The notes under the pieces are model-generated. The model was not told the origin of the DNA. It did no database searches and worked only from the letters and a program-made list of their open reading frames with translations. DNA of 13,321 nt, from positions 6,966-20,286 of the forward strand of contig JALWAF010000154.1 in assembly GCA_027016355.1 (NCBI GenBank), read 5' to 3'. Origin of the DNA: Candidatus Moraniibacteriota bacterium. Lineage in GTDB: Bacteria; Patescibacteriota; Minisyncoccia; Moranbacterales; GCA-2747515. Position 1 is the stretch's first letter. Every line of letters starts with the position of its first letter. Positions 1 to 6,665 of this stretch are shown here, piece by piece. Position numbers and translations under genes: made by a program.

Positions 1-1069
1 TGCGTTTTATAGATTCAATACGATTTTTGAGAGATTTTTTATTTACGGTTGTAAAAAGTTTTATTTTGGAATGGTCTATTTGGGTATTTGGCGCATCTTT
101 TAGTGTAAATTGATAGGTGTTTCCATGAAACATGTTTATAGTATCTAGGGAAGTTTTGCATTTATATTGTCGTGGAAATATTGTTTTTTTGAGGATGCAA
201 GATTCTGTAGTTATTCGGGAAATATCTTCAACTGGGATTGCGTGTTGTTTTGCTTGAGATGTTAGAGGTAGTTTATTTAAAAGATTATTGTCAAATATGT
301 AAATTTTTTCACTGTCAGTTGTATAAAATAATGTTCCAGATGGATGAGTACTTGCTGTTGTAAATAATTTTGCTTTTTTGTGTAAGGAGCGTTCTTCGCT
401 ATTTGTACTTATGACGTTTTCAAAATTATAACCAAGTGCCAAAAAAGCGCGTTCATCTTGGAATGGATGTTTGGTATCTCCATCAATCACATAAACACTG
501 TCCTTTGATGATATCAGTGAAGCTGGTGCAAATCCCGCTATATCATTTGATACAGTTAGAGGTTCTGCTTTAATATCTGGTAAAACTACATTATCTTTGA
601 ACAAATAAGAATCAAATGCATTTTTGCTTACAAATTTATGTAATTTATCTTGTTTTTTGATATATTGAGCATCATCGGTTTCATATGTTTTGACGATATG
701 GTCAGTGTATTTTTTTGTATTTATAGGGGACAAAAAAGCAAGATAAGATTTTTTGATAAGTAGAGTTGTATCGTGTGGCAAACTGGGTGAGTCTTTAGGT
801 AGTGTAATAATAAGTTCCGCATAATTTGATTCACCTTGTGCAAATACATGAAAGCTGGTGCCATCCTCAGATTCATATGGTACTGATATTGTGTTAGCTA
901 GAGAATTAATAGAACTTTTAAATTGAAATGTTTGTGTTGGGAATATAACTTCTTTTATAAAAAGATTAAAAACAATAAAGAATACACCAAAAAGTAATAC
1001 TCGCATAAAAAAATATTGAGTTTGTTGTGAGTGAGTTTTCAGTTGTACGTATTTTGTAAGATCAAACAT
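1..1069 (-). CDS. Exported single-anchor envelope protein, 3' end beyond window
   Basis: The frame stays open from an ATG at 1067-1069 (minus strand) to the left edge, giving about 356 residues without a stop, so the C-terminus is missing. The N-terminus is short and cytoplasmic, followed by one hydrophobic segment at about residues 22-43; the rest is hydrophilic and probably extracytoplasmic. Around residues 180-250 there is a repeat-like motif, 'VYVIDGDTKHPF...FLALGYNFENVI', followed by 'SGTLFYTTDSEKIYIFDN'. This resembles the 'vYlI.nG.kRpf.s...f...Gy' units I know from exported proteins of CPR and related bacteria. No catalytic motif was recognised. It starts two bases after the stop of the upstream membrane-protein gene, with no SD sequence, so it is very likely co-transcribed and translationally coupled. 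A role in envelope or surface-layer assembly is inference from context. Confidence 0.8.
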   Translation of the reverse strand, partial: MFDLTKYVQLKTHSQQTQYFFMRVLLFGVFFIVFNLFIKEVIFPTQTFQFKSSINSLANTISVPYESEDGTSFHVFAQGESNYAELIITLPKDSPSLPHDTTLLIKKSYLAFLSPINTKKYTDHIVKTYETDDAQYIKKQDKLHKFVSKNAFDSYLFKDNVVLPDIKAEPLTVSNDIAGFAPASLISSKDSVYVIDGDTKHPFQDERAFLALGYNFENVISTNSEERSLHKKAKLFTTASTHPSGTLFYTTDSEKIYIFDNNLLNKLPLTSQAKQHAIPVEDISRITTESCILKKTIFPRQYKCKTSLDTINMFHGNTYQFTLKDAPNTQIDHSKIKLFTTVNKKSLKNRIESIKR

Positions 1070-1071
1070 GT

Positions 1072-2823
1072 TTATTTTGTTATTTCATATATTTTACCAT
1101 GGATAACCTTCTTTTCTTTTTGTGGAAATTGTAGTACGGGTAATTTTTCTTTTGAAATATTTAATTGATTTAATTTGAATGTGTACTCATCTATATATTG
1201 CATGTTATCGGAGAGTATATTTTTATACCTTAATTCATTTTGATCTGAAGTGATAAGCATTACTCGGTCAAAAGGTTTTGTATCTATTTTTTGTAAATCA
1301 TTTGGATTGAAAAAGTAGACAGCATGTTTGTGGTACAAAGAGTTCAGTGGGCTTGTAATCATTGACCATCCATTTCCTGCAGCATTTTCATCAACTAGAA
1401 TTAGGTCCGTATCATTAAATTTTTGAGAAATTTGTAGAACTTGATTATTTAGCGTAGTATTTTCTGCATAAAATATAAATGATGCAAAAGCTGGAATATT
1501 AGCGATACACAATAATGATATCATTGTGTACTTAAGTGTCTTTGTAAGGAGGTCATTTGAATGGATGTGTGAGATGAAGGCGATACTGATTAATATAGTA
1601 GCAGGCAAAAGTGCAAAAACAAATCGTCGAAGCATCCAAGGATGGTCACCGCTGATATTTGGAAATATATAATAAATCATTAGTGGCAATACTAGTATAA
1701 TTGGAAACAATATTGTACGATATTTTTTTGAGAAAAATGCTCTAAATATTGCTATTAGAGTAAATAACAATGGGAGTATTAGTCCATAAAGTGTATATAT
1801 CAAAAACAGGTGTGTTATTTTATCTAAAAAATTTAAAGGATTTATCATTTCAGAAGTTGCACTAGAAGATGCTTTTGCTAGAGTTAAGAAAAATGGCATA
1901 TTCATAATGAGTATACTACAAGTCACAACAAATAATATAGTAATCGGAAAGAAAACTAGCCACCAAAGGTCTTGTTTGATAAAACTTCTAAGGGAAGATT
2001 TATATAGGATAAGAGAGACAAAAATTATAAAAAACCAAATTCCCTCAATACGTGTAAACAATAGAAGTGAAATAGTTGATAAAAATATAAAGTATGTGAT
2101 TTTAGATGGCGTGTCTTTGAAAAATAAATAAAGAATAAAGGAACTCCATAGTAGGGCACTTGCTATGTTTTCACTTAGAGTAAATTTAGCAAACCAGCTA
2201 ATTGAAAAAGAAGATAATAAAACAAGTGCAAAAACAAGTGTGTATTTATGATTGATATAATATCTTGCAACGGAAAGTGCGGATATTATAAAAGTAAATA
2301 GTAATATAGCATTAGCGACAATAAAACCATATACATTAAATATACCAAAAAAACCACTTAAAAAAGTAATATAGGGAAGTGGAAATTGTGTAATAAGTCC
2401 ACCATCTGCCACGAAGAAAAAACCTGGAAAATTAAGCGCTTTGCCACGACCATAGATATCAAAGAAAGTATCGCTTTCAGGAGAATGTTGAATAAGTGTA
2501 TGGTTGTTGGCTAGACGCATGGATGCTTCAGAGATAGAGCCCTGATCACGACCAGAAAAAATAGTGGGTACAGTAAAAAATGCAATAAAAAGTGCAAAGC
2601 TCACAGCAATTAAAATATAGATTAAAAATTCTGCAGATGGTCGGACAAACACAAGGATGTTTTTTTTGTATAAAATCAAACAAATCCCAAGCCAAGTAAT
2701 CCATATCGCCACCGGATAAAAAATACCAAAAAGCGCACTCAAAAGAGAAATCCAGGCATACAAAACAACCACAAGAATTATGGTCCGTAATATTTTTTTG
2801 TCGTTTTGTTTCAAATTAAACAT
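1072..2823 (-). CDS. Multi-pass GT-C-like membrane glycosyltransferase family protein
   Basis: A 583-residue integral membrane protein with about eleven hydrophobic segments through residue ~455, then a soluble C-terminal domain of about 130 residues. After the second or third helix is the loop 'FSGRDQGSISEASMRLA' (Asp at about residue 93). It matches the acidic first-loop motif of GT-C enzymes (ArnT/PMT/GT39-like), which transfer sugars from lipid-linked donors on the outer face of the membrane. Next come 'FPGFF' and 'QFPLPYITFLSG', also typical of that fold. Donor and acceptor cannot be told from sequence. The frame is open 45 bases further upstream (to 2868), but I chose the ATG at 2821-2823 because a near-perfect promoter has its -10 box seven bases upstream of it, inside the longer version. 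It is the first gene of a two-gene envelope operon. The GT-C assignment is moderate; a general polytopic membrane protein is the fallback. Confidence 0.8.
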   Translation of the reverse strand: MFNLKQNDKKILRTIILVVVLYAWISLLSALFGIFYPVAIWITWLGICLILYKKNILVFVRPSAEFLIYILIAVSFALFIAFFTVPTIFSGRDQGSISEASMRLANNHTLIQHSPESDTFFDIYGRGKALNFPGFFFVADGGLITQFPLPYITFLSGFFGIFNVYGFIVANAILLFTFIISALSVARYYINHKYTLVFALVLLSSFSISWFAKFTLSENIASALLWSSFILYLFFKDTPSKITYFIFLSTISLLLFTRIEGIWFFIIFVSLILYKSSLRSFIKQDLWWLVFFPITILFVVTCSILIMNMPFFLTLAKASSSATSEMINPLNFLDKITHLFLIYTLYGLILPLLFTLIAIFRAFFSKKYRTILFPIILVLPLMIYYIFPNISGDHPWMLRRFVFALLPATILISIAFISHIHSNDLLTKTLKYTMISLLCIANIPAFASFIFYAENTTLNNQVLQISQKFNDTDLILVDENAAGNGWSMITSPLNSLYHKHAVYFFNPNDLQKIDTKPFDRVMLITSDQNELRYKNILSDNMQYIDEYTFKLNQLNISKEKLPVLQFPQKEKKVIHGKIYEITK

Positions 2824-2874
2824 TGTTTTTATTATATCCTTTGTTTGTATGATTGACAAACAAAACAATGTTTA
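2817..2874. repeat. 13-bp perfect inverted repeat around the minus-strand promoter
   Basis: TAAACATTGTTTT (2817-2829) and AAAACAATGTTTA (2862-2874) are perfect reverse complements. A second perfect pair, TTTGTTTGT (2840-2848) and ACAAACAAA (2856-2864), is nested inside with a 7-base loop. The right-hand sequence ACAAACAAAACAATG is mirrored on the left, except that the left copy is interrupted by about 11 bases that carry the -10 box. The arms cover the start codon and flank the -35 box, so they could be an operator or the scar of an inverted duplication. Confidence 0.7.
2831..2859 (-). promoter_or_regulatory. Sigma-70-type promoter of the minus-strand envelope operon (leaderless)
   Basis: Read on the minus strand, TTGTCA (2859-2854) is followed after 17 bases by a perfect TATAAT (2836-2831). 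Only seven bases separate the -10 box from the ATG at 2823, so transcription should begin at or next to the A of the start codon. There is no room for a ribosome binding site. Confidence 0.75.
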
Positions 2875-2913
2875 TATTGATTTGTGCTATTCTAAAAAAC
2901 AAACTTTTTGCAG
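2861..2913 (+). pseudogene. Decayed fragment homologous to the secreted-protein gene at 4727-6175
   Basis: Bases 2861-2902 align with 5060-5101 inside the multidomain secreted-protein gene. The first 33 positions show only two differences, both transitions, followed by a GG-to-AA change and one extra A. In the matching frame the relic reads QNNVYIDLCYS against QNNVYVDLYYS in the intact gene; similarity fades after 'F.R' near 2913, and a stop follows at about 2952. There is no start codon, RBS or remaining ORF of useful length. I read it as the remnant of a second family member or of a partial duplication. Its right flank leads into the promoter of the PsbP-like gene, and its left flank abuts the minus-strand promoter. 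Confidence 0.6.
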
Positions 2914-2964
2914 GAATGACATTTATGATTTTATTAGGAATGTGAAAGATTAAAAATTCTGAGA

Positions 2965-2992
2965 TTGACAAATATTTTACACAGTATATACT
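2965..2992 (+). promoter_or_regulatory. Promoter of the PsbP-like gene
   Basis: A perfect -35 TTGACA (2965-2970) is followed after 16 bases by TATACT (2987-2992, five of six consensus positions). Predicted start of transcription is near 2999-3001, giving a leader of about 50 bases before the ATG at 3051. Confidence 0.7.
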
Positions 2993-3050
2993 TAAATACA
3001 ATTTGAAACAATAAATAATCAAGAAATTTTAGTAAGTTAAATTTGATTTC

Positions 3051-3737
3051 ATGACAAAGAAAAATGTAATTATCACTATCGTTATTTTACTAACTCTTAC
3101 AGGTGGAGTTGTTTTGTGGAATCAAAAAAATAGTAAGCAAGATATTACTAAGCCAAAACAACAAATTGCTAAAGAAACTCAAGAGCAAAAAATAGCAAAA
3201 GGGCAAGTAACGCAAAAAGAAGATGATAATCAAATTCAAATAAATGGAGAATTAACCCAAGAAGAAAAGATTGATACAAGTGATTGGAAGACTTATCGGA
3301 ATGAGGAATATGGATTTGAAATTAAATATCCAAAAGATTGGATATATATTAATGAATATGAAGAAGAATATGCTTGGTACATTGAATTTACCCAAAAAGA
3401 AAAGAGATATTCCTATGAATCTGCTAAGCCTGTATATGGTGCAATTACACTTAGTGTGAGTAAAAAAAATAATCCAAACCTACTCTCAGTAGAAGAGTTT
3501 ATTGAAAGACGCAAAAAATATACTAATTTTAGAGTTAAAAAAATTAAAATTAATGGATTGGATGCTTATTATTTCATGGGTTATGGAGAGGGGGTTATAA
3601 TTTCAAATATTCCTTCTGATAAAATATCAAGGTTAAGCGTAGAATCTCCGATAGTGTCTACTAGTAGTGCAATTACTAAGGAAGTTAGGCCAGTGTTACA
3701 GACTATGATTAATAGTATAGATTTAATTGTTAAATAA
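3051..3737 (+). CDS. PsbP-like membrane-anchored exported protein
   Basis: A 228-residue protein. Residues 5-23 form a single N-terminal hydrophobic anchor; there is no lipobox cysteine, so it is a signal anchor or uncleaved signal rather than a lipoprotein. Residues 26-75 are a Lys/Gln/Glu-rich linker. A folded domain begins with 'WKTYRNEEYGFEIKYPKDW' (W79 to W97), the hallmark opening of PsbP-related domains in many bacterial exported proteins ('W..Y.n...gFsikYP.dW'), and continues to the C-terminus. The function of bacterial PsbP-like proteins outside photosystem II is not established. The ATG at 3051 has no SD sequence but lies about 50 bases below a strong promoter. The gene is probably monocistronic, or it reads weakly into the secreted cluster 120 bases downstream; only a poor AT hairpin separates them. 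Confidence 0.8.
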   Translation: MTKKNVIITIVILLTLTGGVVLWNQKNSKQDITKPKQQIAKETQEQKIAKGQVTQKEDDNQIQINGELTQEEKIDTSDWKTYRNEEYGFEIKYPKDWIYINEYEEEYAWYIEFTQKEKRYSYESAKPVYGAITLSVSKKNNPNLLSVEEFIERRKKYTNFRVKKIKINGLDAYYFMGYGEGVIISNIPSDKISRLSVESPIVSTSSAITKEVRPVLQTMINSIDLIVK

Positions 3738-3771
3738 AATAATTTCTCACAATAATTATTACAAATTTTTT
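3738..3771 (+). terminator. Weak AT-only hairpin after the PsbP-like gene
   Basis: AATAATT (3738-3744) pairs with AATTATT (3754-3760), and a run of six T follows at 3766-3771 after 'acaaa'. The stem has no G-C pair, so termination is likely inefficient at best. Confidence 0.3.
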
Positions 3772-3780
3772 GCAATAATC

Positions 3781-3800
3781 TTGTGGAAAATTATCCACAA
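3781..3800. promoter_or_regulatory. Inverted pair of DnaA-box-like sites
   Basis: TTATCCACA (3791-3799) is an exact consensus DnaA box. The facing TGTGGAAAA (3782-3790) reads TTTTCCACA on the other strand, which fits the relaxed consensus TTWTNCACA. Together they form a dyad, TTGTGGA / TCCACAA, with a 6-base centre, 58 bases before the start of the M23 peptidase gene. It could bind DnaA or be the operator of another dimeric regulator. No clear -35/-10 pair was found between it and the gene. Confidence 0.45.
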
Positions 3801-3857
3801 ATAGTAAATAGCACATTTACAATTTATCAAATTTTATGACAATGTGGAGGTAAATGA

Positions 3858-4703
3858 ATGATGAAAAGTGTAAAAATATTGTTAGTATTGAGTTTGTGTG
3901 TTATGGGGCCTGTTAGTAGCTACGCTATTGAAAAAACTTTAACTGGCTTCTATTGGCCAATTGGAGAAAGTGGTTTTGATCAAAAATGTGGCACTTGGCT
4001 AGGAAGAGATAATAATCATGGAGGATGTTATTTTACGGGGAAGTATCACATTGGTGTAGATATGATGACTTACACAAATAACTCTGATAGTGAACAATCT
4101 CATGTTTATGCAGTTTCTGATGGCAAGATTATTTTAAAGCATTGTAGTAATGATTCTTGGGGACCTGGTAATTGCGCTTTATTTATCGAGCATAAAACAA
4201 TAGATGGAGAGGTTTTTATTGGATTATATGGTCATCTACGTACATTTTTAAAGCAAGATGATGAAGTGTATGCTGGAAAATTGATTGGTACAACAGGAGA
4301 ATGGTCAAATGGAGAACATCTTCATTTTGGTGTTATTCTAGGTAATACAATTCCTGGAACAAATGTTTCTCAAGGTATTGGTTGGGGAATGATGTCTAAT
4401 AATCATTGGAACGAGGATTGGCCTAATAAGACAAATTATTTCGTTGACCCCATAAACTTCCTAAACACCCATTATCCAAACAATGATCTCAATTCAAATC
4501 CTCAAACCGAACAAGAAGTACATACAAAAGCATATGCAAATTCAGGAAGACTGGCATGGTTGCCACTGGGTTCATCCTGTAAAGATGCTACAAAATGGAT
4601 TGACATTGATACAGGTACAGTCGTAGCTGATAAGTCAATTCAATCAGTAGATGGAAATTATGTTTGTGAAAATTATGGAATATATCCAAATTGTAGTATG
4701 TAA
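3858..4703 (+). CDS. Secreted M23 (LytM/lysostaphin-type) peptidoglycan endopeptidase
   Basis: A 281-residue zinc metalloendopeptidase predicted to cut peptide cross-links in peptidoglycan outside the membrane. Residues 1-23 are a signal peptide, with likely cleavage after 'SSYA'. The M23 core spans about residues 30-200. 'HIGVD' gives zinc ligands H64 and D68, 'GLYGHL' gives catalytic H126, and 'HLHFG' gives H154 (catalytic) and H156 (ligand), so all expected active-site residues are present. Seven or so cysteines outside the signal peptide (44, 57, 96, 106 and three near the C-terminus) suggest disulfides. Residues about 210-281 form a C-terminal extension I do not recognise ('LAWLPLGSSCKDATKWIDID...'), possibly for substrate or surface binding. 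A GGAGG at 3846-3850, seven bases ahead, supports the ATG at 3858; 3861 is also possible. It is the first gene of a three-gene secreted cluster. Confidence 0.9.
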   Translation: MMKSVKILLVLSLCVMGPVSSYAIEKTLTGFYWPIGESGFDQKCGTWLGRDNNHGGCYFTGKYHIGVDMMTYTNNSDSEQSHVYAVSDGKIILKHCSNDSWGPGNCALFIEHKTIDGEVFIGLYGHLRTFLKQDDEVYAGKLIGTTGEWSNGEHLHFGVILGNTIPGTNVSQGIGWGMMSNNHWNEDWPNKTNYFVDPINFLNTHYPNNDLNSNPQTEQEVHTKAYANSGRLAWLPLGSSCKDATKWIDIDTGTVVADKSIQSVDGNYVCENYGIYPNCSM

Positions 4704-4726
4704 AAAAACAAAGGAGGTACAAGAAA

Positions 4727-6175
4727 ATGAGATACATCATTTTATTAGCATGTATATGTATATTTTTTACACAAAATACATATGCAGGCAGTTGTGGTTC
4801 ACAAGGAATTAATATCATCTATTTAGAGAATGATACAAATTTACCAAGTGGAACTAGTACAAGCGGAGGCACAACAATACCTCCAGACCAAGGTTACGTA
4901 GACCCAGTATCAAACCACAAACACGCAGTAGGTTTGCATTATGTCAAATACAAAATGTCAGGACAAAAAAACTGGCATTATGGTGAAGTAACAGTTGACC
5001 AAGGTACAAACCAAAAGATTGACATAAGGGTAAAGGTTAAGGAAAAAGAAGGTTGGGTACAAAACAATGTTTATGTTGATTTGTACTATTCTGGAAACAA
5101 ATGGTTTTCACGTAGTCATGATACAAAAGTATCTACAGAGAAAATCAAGAAACTTAAGAAAAAACAAAAGGAAAGTGTATATTTTTACAATATCAACCTT
5201 TCCAATCTTCCTATAGGACATCACTACTACTTTGCTGATATCAGATATGGAGACAAACACAACATATCAAGTAGAAAGGATGACACTGAATACGTAGTGA
5301 TAAATGTACAAGACCCAAATAACTTGCCAACAGGCTATGTTGATCGTGTAACATGTGACACAATAACAGGTTGGGCAAGTGATGAAGATTCATCATCACC
5401 ACTAAATGTGCATATTTATGATGGTAATGCAATGATTGCAAACATTTATGCTGATGAGTATCGTTCTGATGTGGGATACAGAAGCTTCACATACACAATT
5501 CCTGAAAGCTATAAAGATGGTACATTACATCGTTTCAGAGTTTTTGCCATCAATGAACCACAAGGTAAAAATCCATTGCTAACACAAGGCAGTTTCACAT
5601 TCGCCTGTGGTAACACTGGAGCAATGCCTGTAACGCGATTTTACAATTCACACAAAGTCGCACATTTCTATAGTATTCGTCCAGAAGATGAACAAGGTGT
5701 TACCAGAAAGTTCAGAGATTGGGAAGCTGAAGGTACCACATTTAATGCTTTTTCAAATCCACAAGACGGTACAATACCACTGTATACATGTTGGACAGGT
5801 TCTACACATGATTATGATACTGATCCTGCTTATGTAGGCGATCAAAAACCATGTACAGAAAATGTCTGGAAACTCTTTGATGTATATCAAGACGATGGAC
5901 CAAATAGAACACCAATATATCTAATGTACAGAGCAAACAAAGATAATTACATCTTTGCCGTAGGTCAAGAAGATGTACAACATTTGCAAAGTACATATGG
6001 TTTTTCAAAGGTGTACACAGATCCATTGTTTTATGCACCAAACAGTTTGGTAAGTGAGGAAATTACAACCATAAATCCTCCAGATGATACAGTAACTCCA
6101 ATTTCATTGGATAAATCAACTGACGAAACGGAACAAAAAAACTTCAATCAAGCAAGTTTTTTGCTTATTGACTAA
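4727..6175 (+). CDS. Secreted multidomain beta-rich surface protein with DUF5648-like C-terminal domain
   Basis: A 482-residue exported protein. Residues 1-20 are a signal peptide (cleavage after 'NTYA'; the cysteine at 23 is not in a lipobox). A Ser/Thr/Pro-rich linker (about 41-54) is followed by an Ig-like beta domain (about 57-195), then a second beta domain opening 'GYVDRVTCDTITGWASD' (about 203-297). That opening resembles a repeat found in bacterial surface and carbohydrate-active proteins. The last domain (about 303-445), 'TRFYNSHKVAHFYSIRPEDEQ...EGTTF', matches the DUF5648 pattern of 'fYn....dHFyt' units. No catalytic residues were recognised, so adhesion or glycan binding is the likely role (inference). 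AAGGAGGT at 4711-4718, eight bases ahead, fixes the start. It lies 23 bases after the M23 gene. Codon use is A- and C-rich, unlike the helicase and U32 genes. A decayed homologous fragment lies at 2861-2913. Confidence 0.85.
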   Translation: MRYIILLACICIFFTQNTYAGSCGSQGINIIYLENDTNLPSGTSTSGGTTIPPDQGYVDPVSNHKHAVGLHYVKYKMSGQKNWHYGEVTVDQGTNQKIDIRVKVKEKEGWVQNNVYVDLYYSGNKWFSRSHDTKVSTEKIKKLKKKQKESVYFYNINLSNLPIGHHYYFADIRYGDKHNISSRKDDTEYVVINVQDPNNLPTGYVDRVTCDTITGWASDEDSSSPLNVHIYDGNAMIANIYADEYRSDVGYRSFTYTIPESYKDGTLHRFRVFAINEPQGKNPLLTQGSFTFACGNTGAMPVTRFYNSHKVAHFYSIRPEDEQGVTRKFRDWEAEGTTFNAFSNPQDGTIPLYTCWTGSTHDYDTDPAYVGDQKPCTENVWKLFDVYQDDGPNRTPIYLMYRANKDNYIFAVGQEDVQHLQSTYGFSKVYTDPLFYAPNSLVSEEITTINPPDDTVTPISLDKSTDETEQKNFNQASFLLID

Positions 6176-6190
6176 AACAACAAACCATTG

Positions 6191-6195
6191 AGGAG
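6191..6195 (+). promoter_or_regulatory. Ribosome binding site that fixes the start of the small secreted protein
   Basis: AGGAG lies seven bases before the ATG at 6203. The frame could be extended to a TTG at 6188, but that start would place the SD inside the coding sequence and put a charged 'MRRTT' in front of a complete signal peptide, so 6203 is preferred. Confidence 0.8.
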
Positions 6196-6202
6196 AACAA
6201 CA

Positions 6203-6526
6203 ATGAAAAAATGTATTTTGGTTGCACTAACAGTACTGGTAATGGCAAATACAGCTCAAGCAGAAAATTTTGTATGGGCTAGTGAGTACAGAACCATTAC
6301 ACAGTTTTATCCGGACACAGACTTACAATTTTATCTCAGTGGTGACACGATTGATAACAACAGTTCTTGTCACAATCGTTTTGTCATCAGACACACTGAC
6401 CCAAACTACAAGGTCAAAGTCGCAACACTTCTGACAGCATGGGAAAATGACCGTGCAGTCAAAGTAAAATTTGATGATGCAGACACATCCTGTGGAACAG
6501 ATGTGCAAATGTTCAAAGCTCAATAA
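6203..6526 (+). CDS. Small exported two-cysteine protein
   Basis: A 107-residue protein with a signal peptide (residues 1-20, cleavage after 'ANTAQA') and a mature part of about 87 residues. Two mature cysteines, C56 ('NNSSCHNRF') and C97 ('TSCGTD'), are spaced to form one disulfide. The pattern 'I..FY......F.L.G......C...FVI......YKV..A.LLTAW.....V.VKF.....C' resembles small periplasmic or secreted proteins of about 110 residues common in Gammaproteobacteria, some distantly like the B subunits of AB5-type toxins. That resemblance is from memory and weak. The function is unknown. It begins 27 bases after the surface-protein gene, has its own SD, and is followed by the cluster terminator, so it is the last gene of the secreted operon. 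Confidence 0.8.
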   Translation: MKKCILVALTVLVMANTAQAENFVWASEYRTITQFYPDTDLQFYLSGDTIDNNSSCHNRFVIRHTDPNYKVKVATLLTAWENDRAVKVKFDDADTSCGTDVQMFKAQ

Positions 6527-6536
6527 AATCTGATAT

Positions 6537-6574
6537 ATATATATATCTTTAAAGAATTTTAAAGATAAATATAT
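6537..6574. repeat. AT-only hairpin after the secreted cluster
   Basis: TATCTTTAAA (6544-6553) and TTTAAAGATA (6558-6567) are perfect complements with a 4-base loop. Beyond one A-A mismatch, the alternating AT tract on the left (6537-6542) pairs with 6569-6574. It lies just upstream of the true terminator and may protect the 3' end of the mRNA. Confidence 0.6.
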
Positions 6575-6585
6575 GCATGTCAGAC

Positions 6586-6630
6586 AAAACCATTCAACTC
6601 TTAATGAGTTGGGTGGTTTTTTGTTTTTTA
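6586..6630 (+). terminator. Rho-independent terminator of the secreted cluster
   Basis: The left arm 6586-6600 (AAAACCATTCAACTC) pairs over all 15 positions with 6606-6620 (GAGTTGGGTGGTTTT); two of the pairs are G-U. The loop is TTAAT, and a T-rich tail runs to 6630. Confidence 0.9.
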
Positions 6631-6665
6631 TTTTAATGTGATGCGAATGATTAGTTAGGGATGAA

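Noticed and set aside
1907..2131. Plus-strand open frame of 74 codons within the membrane-protein gene
   Set aside because: Antisense to a clear multi-helix coding sequence, with no RBS and no features of its own.
2824..2868. N-terminal extension of the GT-C-like gene to an ATG at 2868
   Set aside because: The -10 and -35 boxes of a near-perfect promoter lie within this stretch, so it would not be transcribed from that promoter, and no SD precedes it.
2816..3022. Minus-strand open frame of 68 codons in the divergent intergenic region
   Set aside because: It is antisense to the relic and to the PsbP-like promoter, has no RBS and shows no recognisable protein features.
2824..3857. Possible replication origin, from the divergent gene orientation and DnaA boxes
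   Set aside because: There is no dnaA or dnaN, only two boxes, and the plus strand appears G-rich over C both left (1-1071) and far right (7074 on), so there is no skew switch here.
6532..6546. (AT)n tract as a phase-variable microsatellite
   Set aside because: It lies after the stop codon and forms part of a hairpin, so length changes would not alter a reading frame or a promoter.
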